64,000 nt of DNA from the NCBI GenBank assembly GCA_001189345.1, contig LFKV01000015.1:1-64000 (forward strand), written 5' to 3'. The notes beneath the pieces were generated by a model. It saw nothing but the letters and a program-made list of their open reading frames with translations, searched no databases and was not told where the DNA came from. This document shows positions 18,580 to 29,051 of this stretch, in pieces. Numbering within the stretch: position 1 is the first letter of the stretch; the number at the start of each line of letters is the position of its first letter. Origin of the DNA: Candidatus Paraburkholderia kirkii (GTDB lineage Bacteria; Pseudomonadota; Gammaproteobacteria; Burkholderiales; Burkholderiaceae). A program made the position numbers and the translations under genes.

Positions 18580-19397
18580 ATGGGCAAACCAATCATCGAC
18601 GACGAACTGTGGGCACTGATCGAGCCACTGCTACCACCAGCGAAGCCGCGCCGCTTCAAGTATCCGGGCCGCAAGCCGGTACCGGATCGGGCTGCGCTGA
18701 CCGGCATCTTGTTCGTGCTGAAGACCGGCATCCGGTGGCGAGATCTGCCAGCGGAGATGGGATGTGGCTCTGGCGTCAGTTGCTGGCGCAGGCTGCGCGA
18801 TTGGCAGCAAGCCGGCGTGTGGGATCGACTGCACGCACTGCTGCTGGCGAAACTACGAGCGGCCGGGAAGATCGACTTCTCCCGCGTCGTCGTCGACTCA
18901 TCGTCGATTCGTGCGGTTGGGGCGGGCGAAAAACTGGCCCGAACCCCACCGACCGAGCACGACCCGGTTCCAAGCACCACGTCACCACCGACGCCAACGG
19001 TACGCCGATCGCGGCAATCCTGACCGGCGCCAATCGTCACGACGTCACCCAACTGATCCCGTTGATCGAGGCCATCGTACCGATTGGCGGCGTGCGCGGC
19101 CGGCCGCTGAGTCGCCCTGGCTGTGTTTATGCCGACCGCGGTTACGATCATGACAAGTACCGGTGCCTCCTTCACGCGCGCAACATTCCCACCAGCATCG
19201 CGCGGCGCGGTCACCCGCACGGTAGCGGCCTTGGGAAAGTCCGTTGGGTCGTCGAACGTACACATGCCTGGTTGCATAACTTCCGCCGTCTACGTACTCG
19301 CTTCGAACGTCGTGCGGACATTCATGAAGCGTTCCTCAAACTCGGTTGTTGCTTGATCTGCTGGAACACTCTTCGGCAATCTCAACAGCCTTTATGA
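18580..19397 (+). CDS. IS5-family transposase with -1 programmed frameshift
   Basis: OrfA starts ATG 18580 (MGKPIIDDELWALIEPLLPP) and carries the N-terminal DUF4096-like domain and first DDE aspartate (VVVDSSSIRAVGAG). OrfB in the -1 frame carries GSKHHVTTDANGTPIAAILT, the second Asp (YADRGYD) and the catalytic Glu region (VERTHAWLHNFRRLRTRFER). The frames meet at gaaaaac, 18928-18934: a -1 slip there gives one continuous transposase of about 270 residues. IS427-group elements are known to use A-run frameshifting, so this is probably functional, not a mutation. Ends at TGA 19397. Confidence 0.88.
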
Positions 19398-19421
19398 AAC
19401 CGTCTCTTAGAGGCACTCAAT

Positions 19422-21014
<1,593 letters not shown>

Positions 21015-21063
21015 CGGCGCCCTCATATAGAAGGCCTTCCCGACCAGAACAAAGGAGCGAGAG

Positions 21064-21480
21064 ATGAGCAGGGACGACACACCCGCGAGCTACCCGCTGC
21101 AGAAGGACGACGCGATCTATCGCCGCGAACTCGACGAGATGCAATACCAGGTCACGCGCCACGCCGCGACCGAGCGGCCGTTTACCGGCAAATACTGGGA
21201 TCACGACGAGCGCGGCGTCTATGACTGCGTGTGCTGCGGCACGCCGCTTTTCGAATCGGACACGAAATTCGACGCCGGCTGCGGCTGGCCGAGCTATTTC
21301 AAGCCGATCAACGGCGAGGTGATCCAGGAAAAGTCCGACCGCTCGCATGGCATGCTGCGCATCGAGGTGGTCTGCAAGAACTGCGGCGCGTATCTCGGCC
21401 ATGTCTTCGAGGACGGCCCGGCGCCGACCGGGTTGCGGTATTGCATCAACTCGGCTGCGCTACAATTCGAACCCAAGTAG
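21064..21480 (+). CDS. msrB: Peptide methionine-(R)-S-oxide reductase
   Basis: 138 residues. Reduces the R isomer of methionine sulfoxide in proteins. Two zinc CxxC pairs (CVCC at about 58-61 and CKNC) and the conserved GCGWPSY and catalytic-Cys motif [11 protein letters not shown] are intact. Good gagag site before ATG 21064. Runs with selO and yciB on one strand, probably co-transcribed. Confidence 0.96.
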   Translation: MSRDDTPASYPLQKDDAIYRRELDEMQYQVTRHAATERPFTGKYWDHDERGVYDCVCCGTPLFESDTKFDAGCGWPSYFKPINGEVIQEKSDRSHGMLRIEVVCKNCGAYLGHVFEDGPAPTGLRYCINSAALQFEPK

Positions 21481-21608
21481 GCGCGAGCCACGCACGGGTC
21501 GCTTCGGGAACGCGCATGCATTTCGTCGTATCGACGCCCGCTCCGTCCGAGCGGGGGCGCTTTCCTCGCGCCCCGTCTCCCTCCGATGCCCATCACGTCC
21601 GGACGCCA

Positions 21609-22145
21609 ATGAAATTTCTGTTCGATCTGTTTCCGATCATTTTCTTTTTCGTCGCATTCAAGATCTGGGGCATCTACACGGCGACGGCGGTCGCGATCGC
21701 GGCGACGCTCGTGCAGATCGCCTGGGTGGCGTTCCGGCACCGCAAGGTCGATCCGATGCTGTGGGTGAGCCTGGGCGTGGTCGTGGTGTTCGGCGGTGCG
21801 ACGCTCGTGCTGCACAACGACACCTTCATCAAGTGGAAGCCGACCGCGCTCTACTGGCTGTTCGCGCTCGCGCTGATCGTCGCGCAACTCGGTTTTCAAA
21901 AGAACCTGATCGAAGCGATGATGGGCAAGCAGATCGTCTTGCCGCATCGCGTGTGGGGACAGCTGAACGTCGCGTGGGCGGTTTTCTTCGCATTGCTCGG
22001 CATCGTGAACCTGTTCGTCGCGTACCACTTCACCACCGATCAATGGGTGAATTTCAAGCTCTTCGGCGCGACGGGGTGTCTCGTCGTGTTCATCGTCGCG
22101 CAGAGCTTCTGGCTCGCGAAGTACATGAAGGAGGATGGGCAATGA
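21609..22145 (+). CDS. yciB: Inner-membrane septation protein A (YciB/IspZ)
   Basis: 178 residues, almost wholly hydrophobic, about five membrane helices. The N-terminus [20 protein letters not shown] and the [20 protein letters not shown] region near the C-terminus are typical. Family members act in cell-envelope synthesis and division; the exact activity is unknown. ATG 21609 chosen on family N-terminus. The stop overlaps the bolA start (ATGA), so translation is coupled. Confidence 0.94.
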   Translation: MKFLFDLFPIIFFFVAFKIWGIYTATAVAIAATLVQIAWVAFRHRKVDPMLWVSLGVVVVFGGATLVLHNDTFIKWKPTALYWLFALALIVAQLGFQKNLIEAMMGKQIVLPHRVWGQLNVAWAVFFALLGIVNLFVAYHFTTDQWVNFKLFGATGCLVVFIVAQSFWLAKYMKEDGQ

Positions 22146-22456
22146 GCGGCGCCTTCGACTTCATGAGCGCGTCGGCGGCCGAGAAGATTGCGCATCTCGA
22201 AGCGCGCCTGAATACGGCGCTCGTGGCGCAATCGGTGCATATCGACGACGATAGCGCCGCGCACGCGGGCCATGCGGGCGCGGCCTCGGGTAGCCATTAC
22301 ACCGTGACGATCGTGGCGGAATGCTTCGCGGGCCGTGCGCGCGTGGCGCGGCATCGACTGGTGTATGATGCGCTGGCCGAGGAAATGCGGCGCGGCGTGC
22401 ATGCGCTCGCCATCCGGGCCTACACGCCGCGGGAGTTCGCAGAACAATTCGAATAG
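22142..22456 (+). CDS. bolA: BolA family protein
   Basis: 104 residues ([20 protein letters not shown]). BolA proteins pair with monothiol glutaredoxins in Fe-S/iron handling or act as regulators. Typical features: [12 protein letters not shown]-terminal helix, [20 protein letters not shown] and the conserved His in [13 protein letters not shown]. Start ATG 22142 overlaps the yciB stop by four bases. An Ala/His-rich insert at about residues 36-52 separates the first helix from the core, common in this genus. ppiC follows 98 bp downstream. Confidence 0.9.
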   Translation: MSGAFDFMSASAAEKIAHLEARLNTALVAQSVHIDDDSAAHAGHAGAASGSHYTVTIVAECFAGRARVARHRLVYDALAEEMRRGVHALAIRAYTPREFAEQFE

Positions 22457-22554
22457 ACACGTGCCGGCGCGCGGTTCCCCCGTTTTCTCCGACAAGCCTT
22501 TGCCTATTAAATCTCGCCTTTGAAGGCGTCTGTTTGCTCAGTTAGGAACCTCCG

Positions 22555-23337
22555 ATGACTTTGAAAAAAACCCGCGTCTGGGTGTTGCTGGCTGCGTTCG
22601 CGGCGGCGCCCGCGTTCGCGCAGAACATTGCCGTCGTGAACGGCACGCCGATTCCCACGTCGCGCGCCGATGCGCTCGTGAAGCAACTCGTCGCGCAGGG
22701 TCAGCAGGATTCGCCGCAGCTTCAGCAGGCGGTCCGCAAGGAACTCATCAATCGCGAGATCCTGATGCAGGAAGCCGCGCGCGAAGGCGTGGCGTCGCGT
22801 CCCGACGTGAAGGCGCAGCTGGCCGTTGCGCAGCAGACCGTCGTGCTGCGCGCGCTGATCGAGGATTTCGTGAAGAAGAACACGCCGAGCGACGCCGAAA
22901 TCAAGGCGCGCTACGACCAGCTGGTCAAGCGGAACGGCGGCGGCACGGAGCTGCATTTGCACCACATCCTCGTGGACAACGAAGCGCAGGCGAAGGACTT
23001 GATCGCCAAGATCAAGGGCGGCGCGAGCTTCGAGGACCTCGCCAAGCAATATTCGAAGGATCCGGGATCGGGCAAGAATGGCGGCGATCTGGACTGGTCG
23101 TCGCCCTCGGCTTACGTGCCGGAGTTCGGCGCGGCCGCCGAGAAGCTCAAGAAGGGCGAAGTGACGCCCGAGCCTGTAAAGACGCAGTTCGGCTGGCATG
23201 TCATCCGCCTGGACAATTCCCGCGAGATCGCCCCGCCGCCGCTCGATCAGGTGAAGACGCAGATCGCGCAGCAGATTCAGCAGGAAAAGCTGCAGGCTTT
23301 CGAAGAGGGTTTGCGAAGCAAGGCTGTGGTGAAGTAA
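22555..23337 (+). CDS. Periplasmic parvulin-type peptidyl-prolyl isomerase
   Basis: 260 residues. Signal peptide with cleavage after APAFA (residues 1-22), an N-terminal SurA-like helical chaperone part and a PpiC rotamase domain at about 130-225 (ELHLHHILVDNEAQAKDLIA, GASFEDLAKQYSKDPGSGKN, GGDLDWSSPSAYVPEFG, PVKTQFGWHVIRLD). It assists folding of exported proteins. aggaacc before ATG 22555. Intact, last gene of the selO-msrB-yciB-bolA-ppiC run. Confidence 0.93.
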   Translation: MTLKKTRVWVLLAAFAAAPAFAQNIAVVNGTPIPTSRADALVKQLVAQGQQDSPQLQQAVRKELINREILMQEAAREGVASRPDVKAQLAVAQQTVVLRALIEDFVKKNTPSDAEIKARYDQLVKRNGGGTELHLHHILVDNEAQAKDLIAKIKGGASFEDLAKQYSKDPGSGKNGGDLDWSSPSAYVPEFGAAAEKLKKGEVTPEPVKTQFGWHVIRLDNSREIAPPPLDQVKTQIAQQIQQEKLQAFEEGLRSKAVVK

Positions 23338-23524
23338 GCCGGCGGGTCGATCACCCGATCTTCATCGCGTCCAGCGCCCCTCTGCCGTTCGGCTAGCGGA
23401 GGCCGTTTTCGGACGAATCGAATTCCTTCGGCTATGGACTATCCTCAAGATCGTTCCGTCAAGGTTGAAATAGGATACGAACGACACGAGTGGTAACAAG
23501 TTCATAACCGACCCATCGGATGGA

Positions 23525-23861
23525 ATGGACGCGATGGTCGTGGGTGGCTGGTCTCAGCAGAAACATGAAAGACTCACCGACTACATCGTCGCGTCCCGTC
23601 TTGCGCGTGCGAAGTGGGGGGCACGTTTGCTACATCGACTGTTTTGCGGTCCGGGACATGCCGTCGAGCGCGGAACGAACATTTTTCGGGACGGCGGTGC
23701 AATCGCTGCATGGAGAGTGTTGTGCCAGGGAAACGGCCGATCGTTCACTGTCATGTACATCGGCGATCTGCATCAACAATCGGTCAGGTTTTGTCAGCTT
23801 TGTCTCGAAAGACTTGGCGCATCCGTCCGGTCATTTTCCGGTCCTGCCAAAGAAACGGTTC
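23525..23861 (+). pseudogene. Three-Cys-motif partner (TcmP)-like protein, frameshifted and truncated
   Basis: Starting at ATG 23525 the frame reads GGWSQQKHERLTDYIVASRL, ARAKWG. An extra g near 23620 moves it to a frame with HVCYIDCF, and a missing t near 23645 returns it to the first frame with CGPGHAVERGTNIFRDGGAI and RFCQLCLERLGASV. The K-H-E...Y-I-D-x-F-x-G-P-G pattern is that of TcmP-like proteins, a methyltransferase-like family often next to restriction or phage-defence genes. The IS3-type element at 23862 cuts the 3' part. No partner gene is visible. Confidence 0.6.
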
Positions 23862-24763
23862 TGGACTTGCTCCCGCATAACCGGACAGCCGGTCCCGCTT
23901 AGGTTGGAGGATTTGCTTGCCGATGAAACTCGCGCGGCGAGCGGTATTTAAGGGCGCTGTGCGGGTGTGACTCGTTATCGTGGTCGAACGCGATGGCCAG
24001 ATTTTGCAGCGCCGTCCTGGCGTCGGGTTTCGGCATCCACGAAACGTAATCACGCTTTATCGTTTCGTAATCACGCTTTATCGTTTTAACGAAGCTCTCG
24101 GCCATCCCGTTGCTTTGCGGACTTCTGACGGGTGTCGTTACTGGCTTCAGTCCGATTTTTCGAGAGAACTTCAATGTGTCATCGGCAATGTAGCAGGAAC
24201 CATCGCCGCTTAACCACTCGACTTCCCTGTCGGCCTTCAACGCGCCGGTGAAGCGGTTCTCGACGGCTTGAAGCATGACGTCACGCACCATATCGCCAGT
24301 GTAACCGCCTGTGCTCGCGGCCCAACTCATGGCTTCGCGGTCGCAACAGTCGAGTGCGAAGACGACACGCAATGGGACACCGGCATCGCAGCGGAATTCG
24401 AAGCCATCCGAGCACCAGCGCATGTTGCTGCTATCCACCGCGACCTTGCCGTCATGCCGACGCGTAGACGAGGCGTGCCGAGGGCGATGTTCAAGCAGCA
24501 GGCCGTGGCGACGCATCACGCGATACACGCGCTTTGCATTTACTCGCGGTTGAGCCAGCATGTCCCGGCTTCGCCTCAGCAACGCCCAAGCACCTCGGTA
24601 TCCATACGTCAGCGCGTCGCCTAACAACTCATGAAGTTCGGCGACAAGCTGGGTCAGAACTTCTAGAGGTTCCACGTTATGACTAGGCTTAAACATAGGC
24701 AGAAGACTACCTCAAAATAATTTAAGCGTCACCGCATGTCAGGCTTTTGCGGGGGCAAGTCCA
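23862..24763 (-). mobile_element. IS3-family (IS2-group) element, copy 1
   Basis: Ends: tggacttgctcccgcataac at 23862 and the inverted tggacttgcccccgcaaaag at 24763. Length about 0.9 kb, shorter than complete IS2-group elements because orfA is missing. The 5-bp flanks (ggttc, cacca) do not match, so no target duplication is left. Lies between the tcmP remnant and the damaged start of rnhA. A second copy in the opposite orientation is at 51100-53078. Confidence 0.85.
23899..24696 (-). CDS. IS3-family OrfB transposase, catalytic Asp changed
   Basis: 265-residue integrase-fold protein, OrfB of the IS2 group: [55 protein letters not shown] (first Asp), and [16 protein letters not shown] (Glu). 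The second catalytic site reads [10 protein letters not shown] where relatives have EWLSDNGSCY, so the DDE aspartate is Gly with Asp one position later. A perfect 21-bp tandem duplication (24034-24075) inserts the repeat ETIKRDY right after the catalytic Glu helix. Both changes occur in copy 2 too, so the copies descend from one altered parent, perhaps moved by a transposase supplied elsewhere. Confidence 0.85.
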   Translation of the reverse strand: MFKPSHNVEPLEVLTQLVAELHELLGDALTYGYRGAWALLRRSRDMLAQPRVNAKRVYRVMRRHGLLLEHRPRHASSTRRHDGKVAVDSSNMRWCSDGFEFRCDAGVPLRVVFALDCCDREAMSWAASTGGYTGDMVRDVMLQAVENRFTGALKADREVEWLSGDGSCYIADDTLKFSRKIGLKPVTTPVRSPQSNGMAESFVKTIKRDYETIKRDYVSWMPKPDARTALQNLAIAFDHDNESHPHSALKYRSPREFHRQANPPT

Positions 24764-24767
24764 CACC

Positions 24768-25203
24768 ATGAACATGAACAACACCGAGTAACATAAGCAA
24801 CAATCCCGGCCCGGGCGGTTGGGGCGCCCTGCTCCGCTTCGGCTCGCTGGAAAAGGAGCTGTTCGGTGGGGAAGCCGCGACCACGAACAACCGCATGGAG
24901 CTGATGGCGGTGATTTCCGCGCTCGAAGCGCTGGAGCGCCCGTGCCACGCCGTGATCCACACCGATTCGCAATATGTGCAGAAAGGCATCAGCAAATGGA
25001 TTCACGGCTGGAAGAAAAAGAACTGGATGACGGCCGCGAAGACGCCCGTCAAGAACGCCGACCTCTGGAAGCGGCTCGACGATTTCGTGTCGCGGCACCA
25101 GATCGAATGGCGCTGAGTCAAGGGCCATGCCGGCCACCCCGCCGAGAACGAACGCGCCGATGCGCTCGCCAACCGCGGCGTGACCTCGCTCGCCGACAGT
25201 TAA
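24768..25203 (+). pseudogene. rnhA: Ribonuclease HI, 5' corrupted and nonsense
   Basis: Readable from [15 protein letters not shown] through [51 protein letters not shown], then TGA where relatives have Trp (25114-25116), then VKGHAGHPAENERADALANR to TAA 25203. The 5' end right after the IS3-type element is garbled: ATG 24768 opens seven codons and then TAA, where YTDGACKG with the first catalytic Asp should be. RNase HI removes RNA from RNA:DNA hybrids; it is usually dispensable if RNase HII exists. dnaQ follows, the normal gene order. Confidence 0.88.
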
Positions 25204-25229
25204 ATCGCAAAACCGACGACAGACAAGAC

Positions 25230-25967
25230 ATGCGCCAACTGATACTGGACACGGAAACCACCGGCCTGAACGCCAAGACGGGCGACCGGATCATCGAAAT
25301 CGGGTGCGTCGAGCTGATCAACCGGCGGCTCACCGGCAACAACCTGCACCTCTACGTGAACCCGGAGCGCGACAGCGATCCCGGCGCGCTGGCGGTGCAT
25401 GGCCTCACCACCGAATTCCTGAGCGACAAGCCCAAGTTCGCGGAAATCGCCGCGCAACTGCGCGACTTCATCACGGACGCGGAGCTGATCATCCATAACG
25501 CGTCCTTCGACGTCGGCTTTCTCGACATGGAGTTCGCGCTGCTCGGCATGCCGAAAGTGTCGGATCTGTGCGCCGGCGTGATCGACTCGCTCGCGCAGGC
25601 CAAGCAGATGTTCCCCGGCAAGCGCAACTCGCTCGATGCGCTGTGCGACCGCTTCGGCATCAGCAACGCGCACCGCACGCTGCACGGCGCACTGTTCGAC
25701 TCGGAGCTGCTCGCGGAGGTCTATCTCGCGATGACGCGCGGCCAGGAAAGCCTCGTCATCGACATGCTGGGCGATCAGCCCGTCGAAGGCGCGACAGCCG
25801 CGCCGCGCATCGCCTTCGACGATCTCGACCTGCCGGTGATCGCCGCGAGCGCGGACGAGCTGTCGGCGCACGACGCGGTGCTCAACGAACTCGATAAGGC
25901 CATGAAAGGCGCGAGCGTGTGGCGCACGGAGCCGGCTCCTGCCGAGGGCGATGCCGTCGCCGCGTAA
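25230..25967 (+). CDS. dnaQ: DNA polymerase III epsilon subunit (3'-5' exonuclease)
   Basis: 245 residues from ATG 25230. The proofreading exonuclease of the replicative polymerase. All three DEDDh motifs are present: ExoI LILDTETTGLN (Asp7, Glu9), ExoII IIHNASFDVGFLD and ExoIII RTLHGALFDSELLAEVYLAM. A C-terminal tail for alpha-subunit binding follows. It overlaps a longer open frame upstream that is the run-through of rnhA in another frame. Intact while its partner rnhA is dead. Confidence 0.96.
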   Translation: MRQLILDTETTGLNAKTGDRIIEIGCVELINRRLTGNNLHLYVNPERDSDPGALAVHGLTTEFLSDKPKFAEIAAQLRDFITDAELIIHNASFDVGFLDMEFALLGMPKVSDLCAGVIDSLAQAKQMFPGKRNSLDALCDRFGISNAHRTLHGALFDSELLAEVYLAMTRGQESLVIDMLGDQPVEGATAAPRIAFDDLDLPVIAASADELSAHDAVLNELDKAMKGASVWRTEPAPAEGDAVAA

Positions 25968-26036
25968 TTTTTTTGAATTTGCTTAAAGAAGCTCTTTACG
26001 AAACGCGAGACGCCTGAGAGAATTTCATTTCTATTC

Positions 26037-26111
26037 GGGTGGTTAGCTCAGCGGTAGAGCACTGCCTTCACACGGCAGGGGTCACTGGTTCGATCCCAGT
26101 ACTACCCACCA
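26037..26111 (+). tRNA. tRNA-Val(CAC)
   Basis: Acceptor gggtggt/actaccc, D-arm gctc...gagc, anticodon stem ctgcc/ggcag with loop ttcacac (CAC), T-loop ttcgatc and encoded CCA. No direct repeat of its 3' end is seen nearby, so it is not evidently an integration site. Confidence 0.95.
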
Positions 26112-26148
26112 GGATTCTGGTGCTGGTAACGCCAAGACACGAAGAAAA

Positions 26149-26614
26149 CTACAAAGTCCACACGCCCCGCGCCATCTCGCCGCGACCACCATCACCATCA
26201 CGAGCCCCACTTCGAGATCGCTCATCCACGCGAAACGCCGCGCGCGCGTGAGATCGATCGCGCCGCCCTGCGCGAGCGCGACGCGCCAGCGGATCAGCGC
26301 GAGCATCGGGGACACCTCGATAAGAAGGGTCACGACCAGCGCCGTCATCTTCAGATGGAAAAGCGGCTCGTGCACAGAGAATATAATAGGCGCCCCCCTT
26401 CTCGAACCCGCCGAACGCGCGCATCACGCCCGTCACGATCAGCACGATCGCGGTAAGGCCCCACACCGTATCCGAGCGGAACACGTCGCGCAAGCGCAGT
26501 TCGTTCGCCTGAACCGACTGCGCGGCATCCAGACGACGCAACGCGCGCCGCCGAGCCGAGTGCAAAACCGAAAGCGAGAAGATGAAGCGCGGCCAGCAAC
26601 CAACGTATCAGCAT
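26149..26614 (-). pseudogene. DUF2214-type membrane protein, several frameshifts
   Basis: From ATG 26614: MLIRWLLAALHLLAFGFALG, then a change of frame near 26555 to VQANELRLRDVFRSDTVWGL, TAIVLIVTGVMRAFGGFEKG, GAYYI, another near 26385 to FHLKMTALVVTLLIEVSPML, ALIRWRVALAQGGAIDLTRA, and a third near 26165 (normal ending MARGVWTL then TAG 26149). These are the segments of a four-helix DUF2214 membrane protein of unknown function. It ends 38 bp from tRNA-Val on the opposite strand. Confidence 0.72.
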
Positions 26615-26808
26615 CCTTTCCTCCCGGAACGACAAGAAAGACGTGATCGGCACAGTCGGGCTCGACGCCCTCGGCTGAACGCAGCGGGCGCGTCAGATCT
26701 GGCGCAGCGTCGCGTCGCGTCGAGCGAGCGCGCCGCGTTGCGGTCGCTGTCGCTCGAAAGCGGCGTACGAAACACCGTCGTGCGATTGTGCCCGGCGGCG
26801 GGCGAATC

Positions 26809-27405
26809 TCACAGCAGCTCGACCTTGGGACGACGCGCGAACAGGCCGCGCCGGGCTTCGCCGCCCGCCCGGACGGAAGCCGCGTCAAGCTCGGTCGCCG
26901 GCGCGAGGATCGTCGTCGAGGGCGTGCCGCCCGCCGGCGGCTCGGGCCATTTCACCGACAGCTCGCGCGCATCGTACTGACCAAGCTTGCAGCTCTCGGC
27001 CCAGACGACCGCGGTGCGAGTGACGGGATCGAGCGAGATGGCATAGCGGCCGATCGCGAAGCGCCGCGCCGCGATATTGGTGCGCCAGAGCGCGCGGGGC
27101 CGGCAAACCCACATGACGACCGCATAGAGCGCCGGCCCGACCACGAGCCAGCCGTTGGTCTCGGCAAGGGAATGCACGAAGCGCCGCCAGCCGGCGCTCC
27201 AGACGAACGCGCCGACGGAGAACAGCGCGAAACCGAAGGTGACGAGCGCCAGAAGCCGCAACGCCTGCCGCAGCCATTGCGGCAACGGATGGAGCGGCCG
27301 CTCCGCGCGCGCCTTGGCGCCCGGCAGCACGATGAGCAGGAAGATCAGCACGACATTCAGGCACGCCCACGGCGACGAAGTCATCGCGCGCAGCGAGGAC
27401 AGATA
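26809..27405 (-). pseudogene. 3' part of the unknown membrane-protein gene, cut by an inversion
   Basis: The frame is open from the breakpoint at 27405 to the stop at 26809: YLSSLRAMTSSPWACLNVVL, IFLLIVLPGAKAR, LRLLALVTFGFALFSVGAFV, WLVVGPALYAVVMWVCRP and a hydrophilic tail. An internal ATG at 27384 could still start a 191-residue protein with three membrane helices, so a truncated product is possible. The original N-terminus is at 17396-17515. I do not recognise the family. It would have been the gene following the glycosyltransferase before the inversion. Confidence 0.75.
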
Positions 27406-27409
27406 GCCT
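27406..27409. other. Right breakpoint of the 9.9-kb inversion
   Basis: GCCT here is the inverted form of AGGC at 17512-17515. To the right the acyl-CoA ligase frame resumes (GLLAYVKQQKVRF); to the left the minus-strand membrane-protein frame begins. Confidence 0.85.
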
Positions 27410-28202
27410 GCTCGCCTACGTGAAGCAGCAGAAGGTGCGCTTCTCGACGCTGAAGCGCACGGTCATCGGCGGCTCCGCGTGCTCGCCCGCGATGCTGCGC
27501 ACCTTCGAGGAAGACTACGGCGTGCAGGTGATCCACGCGTGGGGCATGATGGAGATGTCGCCGCTCGGCACGCTCTCGCGCCTCTCCTTCAGGCAGAAGC
27601 AGCGTTCGCTGGAAGAGCAGCGCCGCTCGCTCGAAAAGCAGGGCCACGCGCTCTTCGGCGTCGACATGAAAGTGGTCGGCGACGACGGCCGCGAGCTGCC
27701 GTGGGACGGCAAGTCCTTCGGCGATCTGTACGTGCGCGGCCCGTAGGTCATCGACCGCTATTTCCGGCGGGACGATTCGCCGCTCGTCGACGGCTGGTTT
27801 CCGACGGGCGACGTCGCCACCATCGATCCGGACGGTTTCATGCAGATCACCGACCGCAGCAAGGACATGATCAAGTCCGGCGGCGAATGGATCAGTTCGA
27901 TCGATCTGGAGAACATCGCGGTGTCGCATCTGCAGGTGGCGGAAGCGGCGTGCATCGCGTGCCTGCATCCGAAGTGGACCGAACGGCCGCTGATCGTCGC
28001 GGTCCTGAAGCCCGGCGCGACGGTGACGCGCGAGGAACTGCTCGCGCACTTCGAGGACAAGATCTCGAAGTGGTGGATTCCCGACGATGTCGTGTTCGCC
28101 GAAAAGTTGCCGCACACGGCGACCGGCAAGCTGCAGAAGGTGCGGCTGCGCGAGCAATATCGCGATTACGTGCTGCCGACCGCGATCGAAAATGACGCCT
28201 GA
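27406..28202 (+). pseudogene. 3' half of the AMP-dependent acyl-CoA ligase
   Basis: Continues the ligase from 17514: [94 protein letters not shown] (the A8 hinge and motif), and [16 protein letters not shown] with the catalytic A10 Lys. One amber codon at 27744-27746 replaces the Trp expected after VRGP. Joined to the first half the gene is 552 codons, the normal length, with three nonsense codons and no frameshift. It probably fed the acyl-CoA catabolic genes that follow. Confidence 0.9.
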
Positions 28203-28266
28203 GGCGCTTCCATAAAAAAGAAACGTGGCGCTCGTTGCACCGCCTTTGAATGCTCCGGCTTACGCG

Positions 28267-28533
28267 TCAGACAGAAACCAGCAGATCTCCTTCCTGCACG
28301 ACGCTCATACCCTGCCGCCGCAAATCGACAGAAAGACTGACGATACCGTCGCGGCTGGCCGTGGCCGAATCGAGTACGACGTCTTTGAGCCGCAGTGGAA
28401 AGCGCTGCCCGGCGTGGACGAGTTCCGCCTTCGAGCGAGCGCTCACCTGCCCGTCACGCAACTGCCCATCCAGTATTCCAACTCCCGTGCGAGGAAGTTT
28501 GTCCACACGCGTAATCTTAAAGGTAAAGCCTAT
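28267..28533 (-). CDS. Small beta-rich protein, possible immunity protein, start unclear
   Basis: The frame reads GFTFKITRVDKLPRTGVGIL, DGQLRDGQVSARSKAELVHA, GQRFPLRLKDVVLDSATASR and ends at TGA 28267. The pattern F-x-I-x-R-V...G-x-G...G-x-L-x-x-G-x-V...G...L resembles the domain-II beta barrel of translation GTPases such as EF-Tu. No ATG, GTG or TTG exists at the expected start; an aaaaggag site precedes ATA at about 28533, which may be a mutated ATG. GTG 28506 would give a 79-residue product. It overlaps the stop of the toxin-like gene. The role as immunity protein is inference from that coupling. Confidence 0.45.
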   Translation of the reverse strand: MGFTFKITRVDKLPRTGVGILDGQLRDGQVSARSKAELVHAGQRFPLRLKDVVLDSATASRDGIVSLSVDLRRQGMSVVQEGDLLVSV

Positions 28534-29051
28534 GGTAAATCCCCAAACTCCTTTTGAAGTCTATCCGAAAACAGGCGCAATCGACGGCAATTCTCGGCAC
28601 GTTCGCGAGAATCGATCTTGCAGCGCTTCTCGCGCGTGACGAGCGTGCGAGCGGCGAGGCGTTCCATGATGGTGGACGCTCTGAATGTTTCATACCGGTC
28701 GACTGCGTCATCGTGCAGACACCTCCTGAACTGGATGGCGTGAAGCAATTCTTCGCACAGCGTCGAGCGGCCGGGATGGGGACCCAGGAAGATCAGATCC
28801 ATCGACAGCGTGCAGCCTTTGGCGCCACGCCGTTTCAGGTAACGGTAGCCTTCCTGATTCTGGACGCGGAGTCGGAAAAGAAAGACAAGCCGCGTCGGCG
28901 GCACCTGGCGAGCGCCGGTGAAGGTACTTCGAACGACCTGGCCTTTCCATTCGGCCAAACGGCCTATTGGAACGATCGTGCTTTTTTGTGTATTCTGAGC
29001 CAATCGCCCACCATAATTCCGATACATCCGGTCGACAGGGGACACCTTCAT
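28530..29051 (-). pseudogene. C-terminal fragment of a zincin-like polymorphic toxin
   Basis: Open frame of 173 residues. The part from about residue 20 (KSTIVPIGRLAEWKGQVV, then STLCEELLHAIQFRRCL with Glu100/Glu101 and His104, then TIMERLAARTLVTREKRCKI and RLRLFSDRLQKEFGDL) resembles the metallopeptidase-like C-terminal domains of Rhs/CDI-type toxins, where E-E-x-x-H-x-x-Q-F-R and a downstream A-A-x-x-L helix recur. The apparent ATG overlaps the divergent fadB-like ATG (CATG), and the first dozen residues lie in that gene's leader, so the fragment has lost its delivery domains. Family assignment is by eye only. Confidence 0.5.

Larger units (their letters stand above)
18493..19410 (+). mobile_element. 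IS5-family element (IS427-like group)
   Basis: About 0.9 kb containing a two-frame transposase. The left end has the duplicated 20-bp terminal unit; the right end (about 19385-19410) has the loosely inverted aacagcc and ends near tctcttag, a string that also occurs at 18491-18498 on the left. Exact ends are therefore uncertain. It sits between the divergent acyl-CoA ligase fragment and selO, ending 12-30 bp before the selO start. Confidence 0.8.

Noticed and set aside
26037-26111. tRNA-Val as an integration (att) site
   Set aside because: No direct repeat of the tRNA 3' end and no integrase gene in the window.
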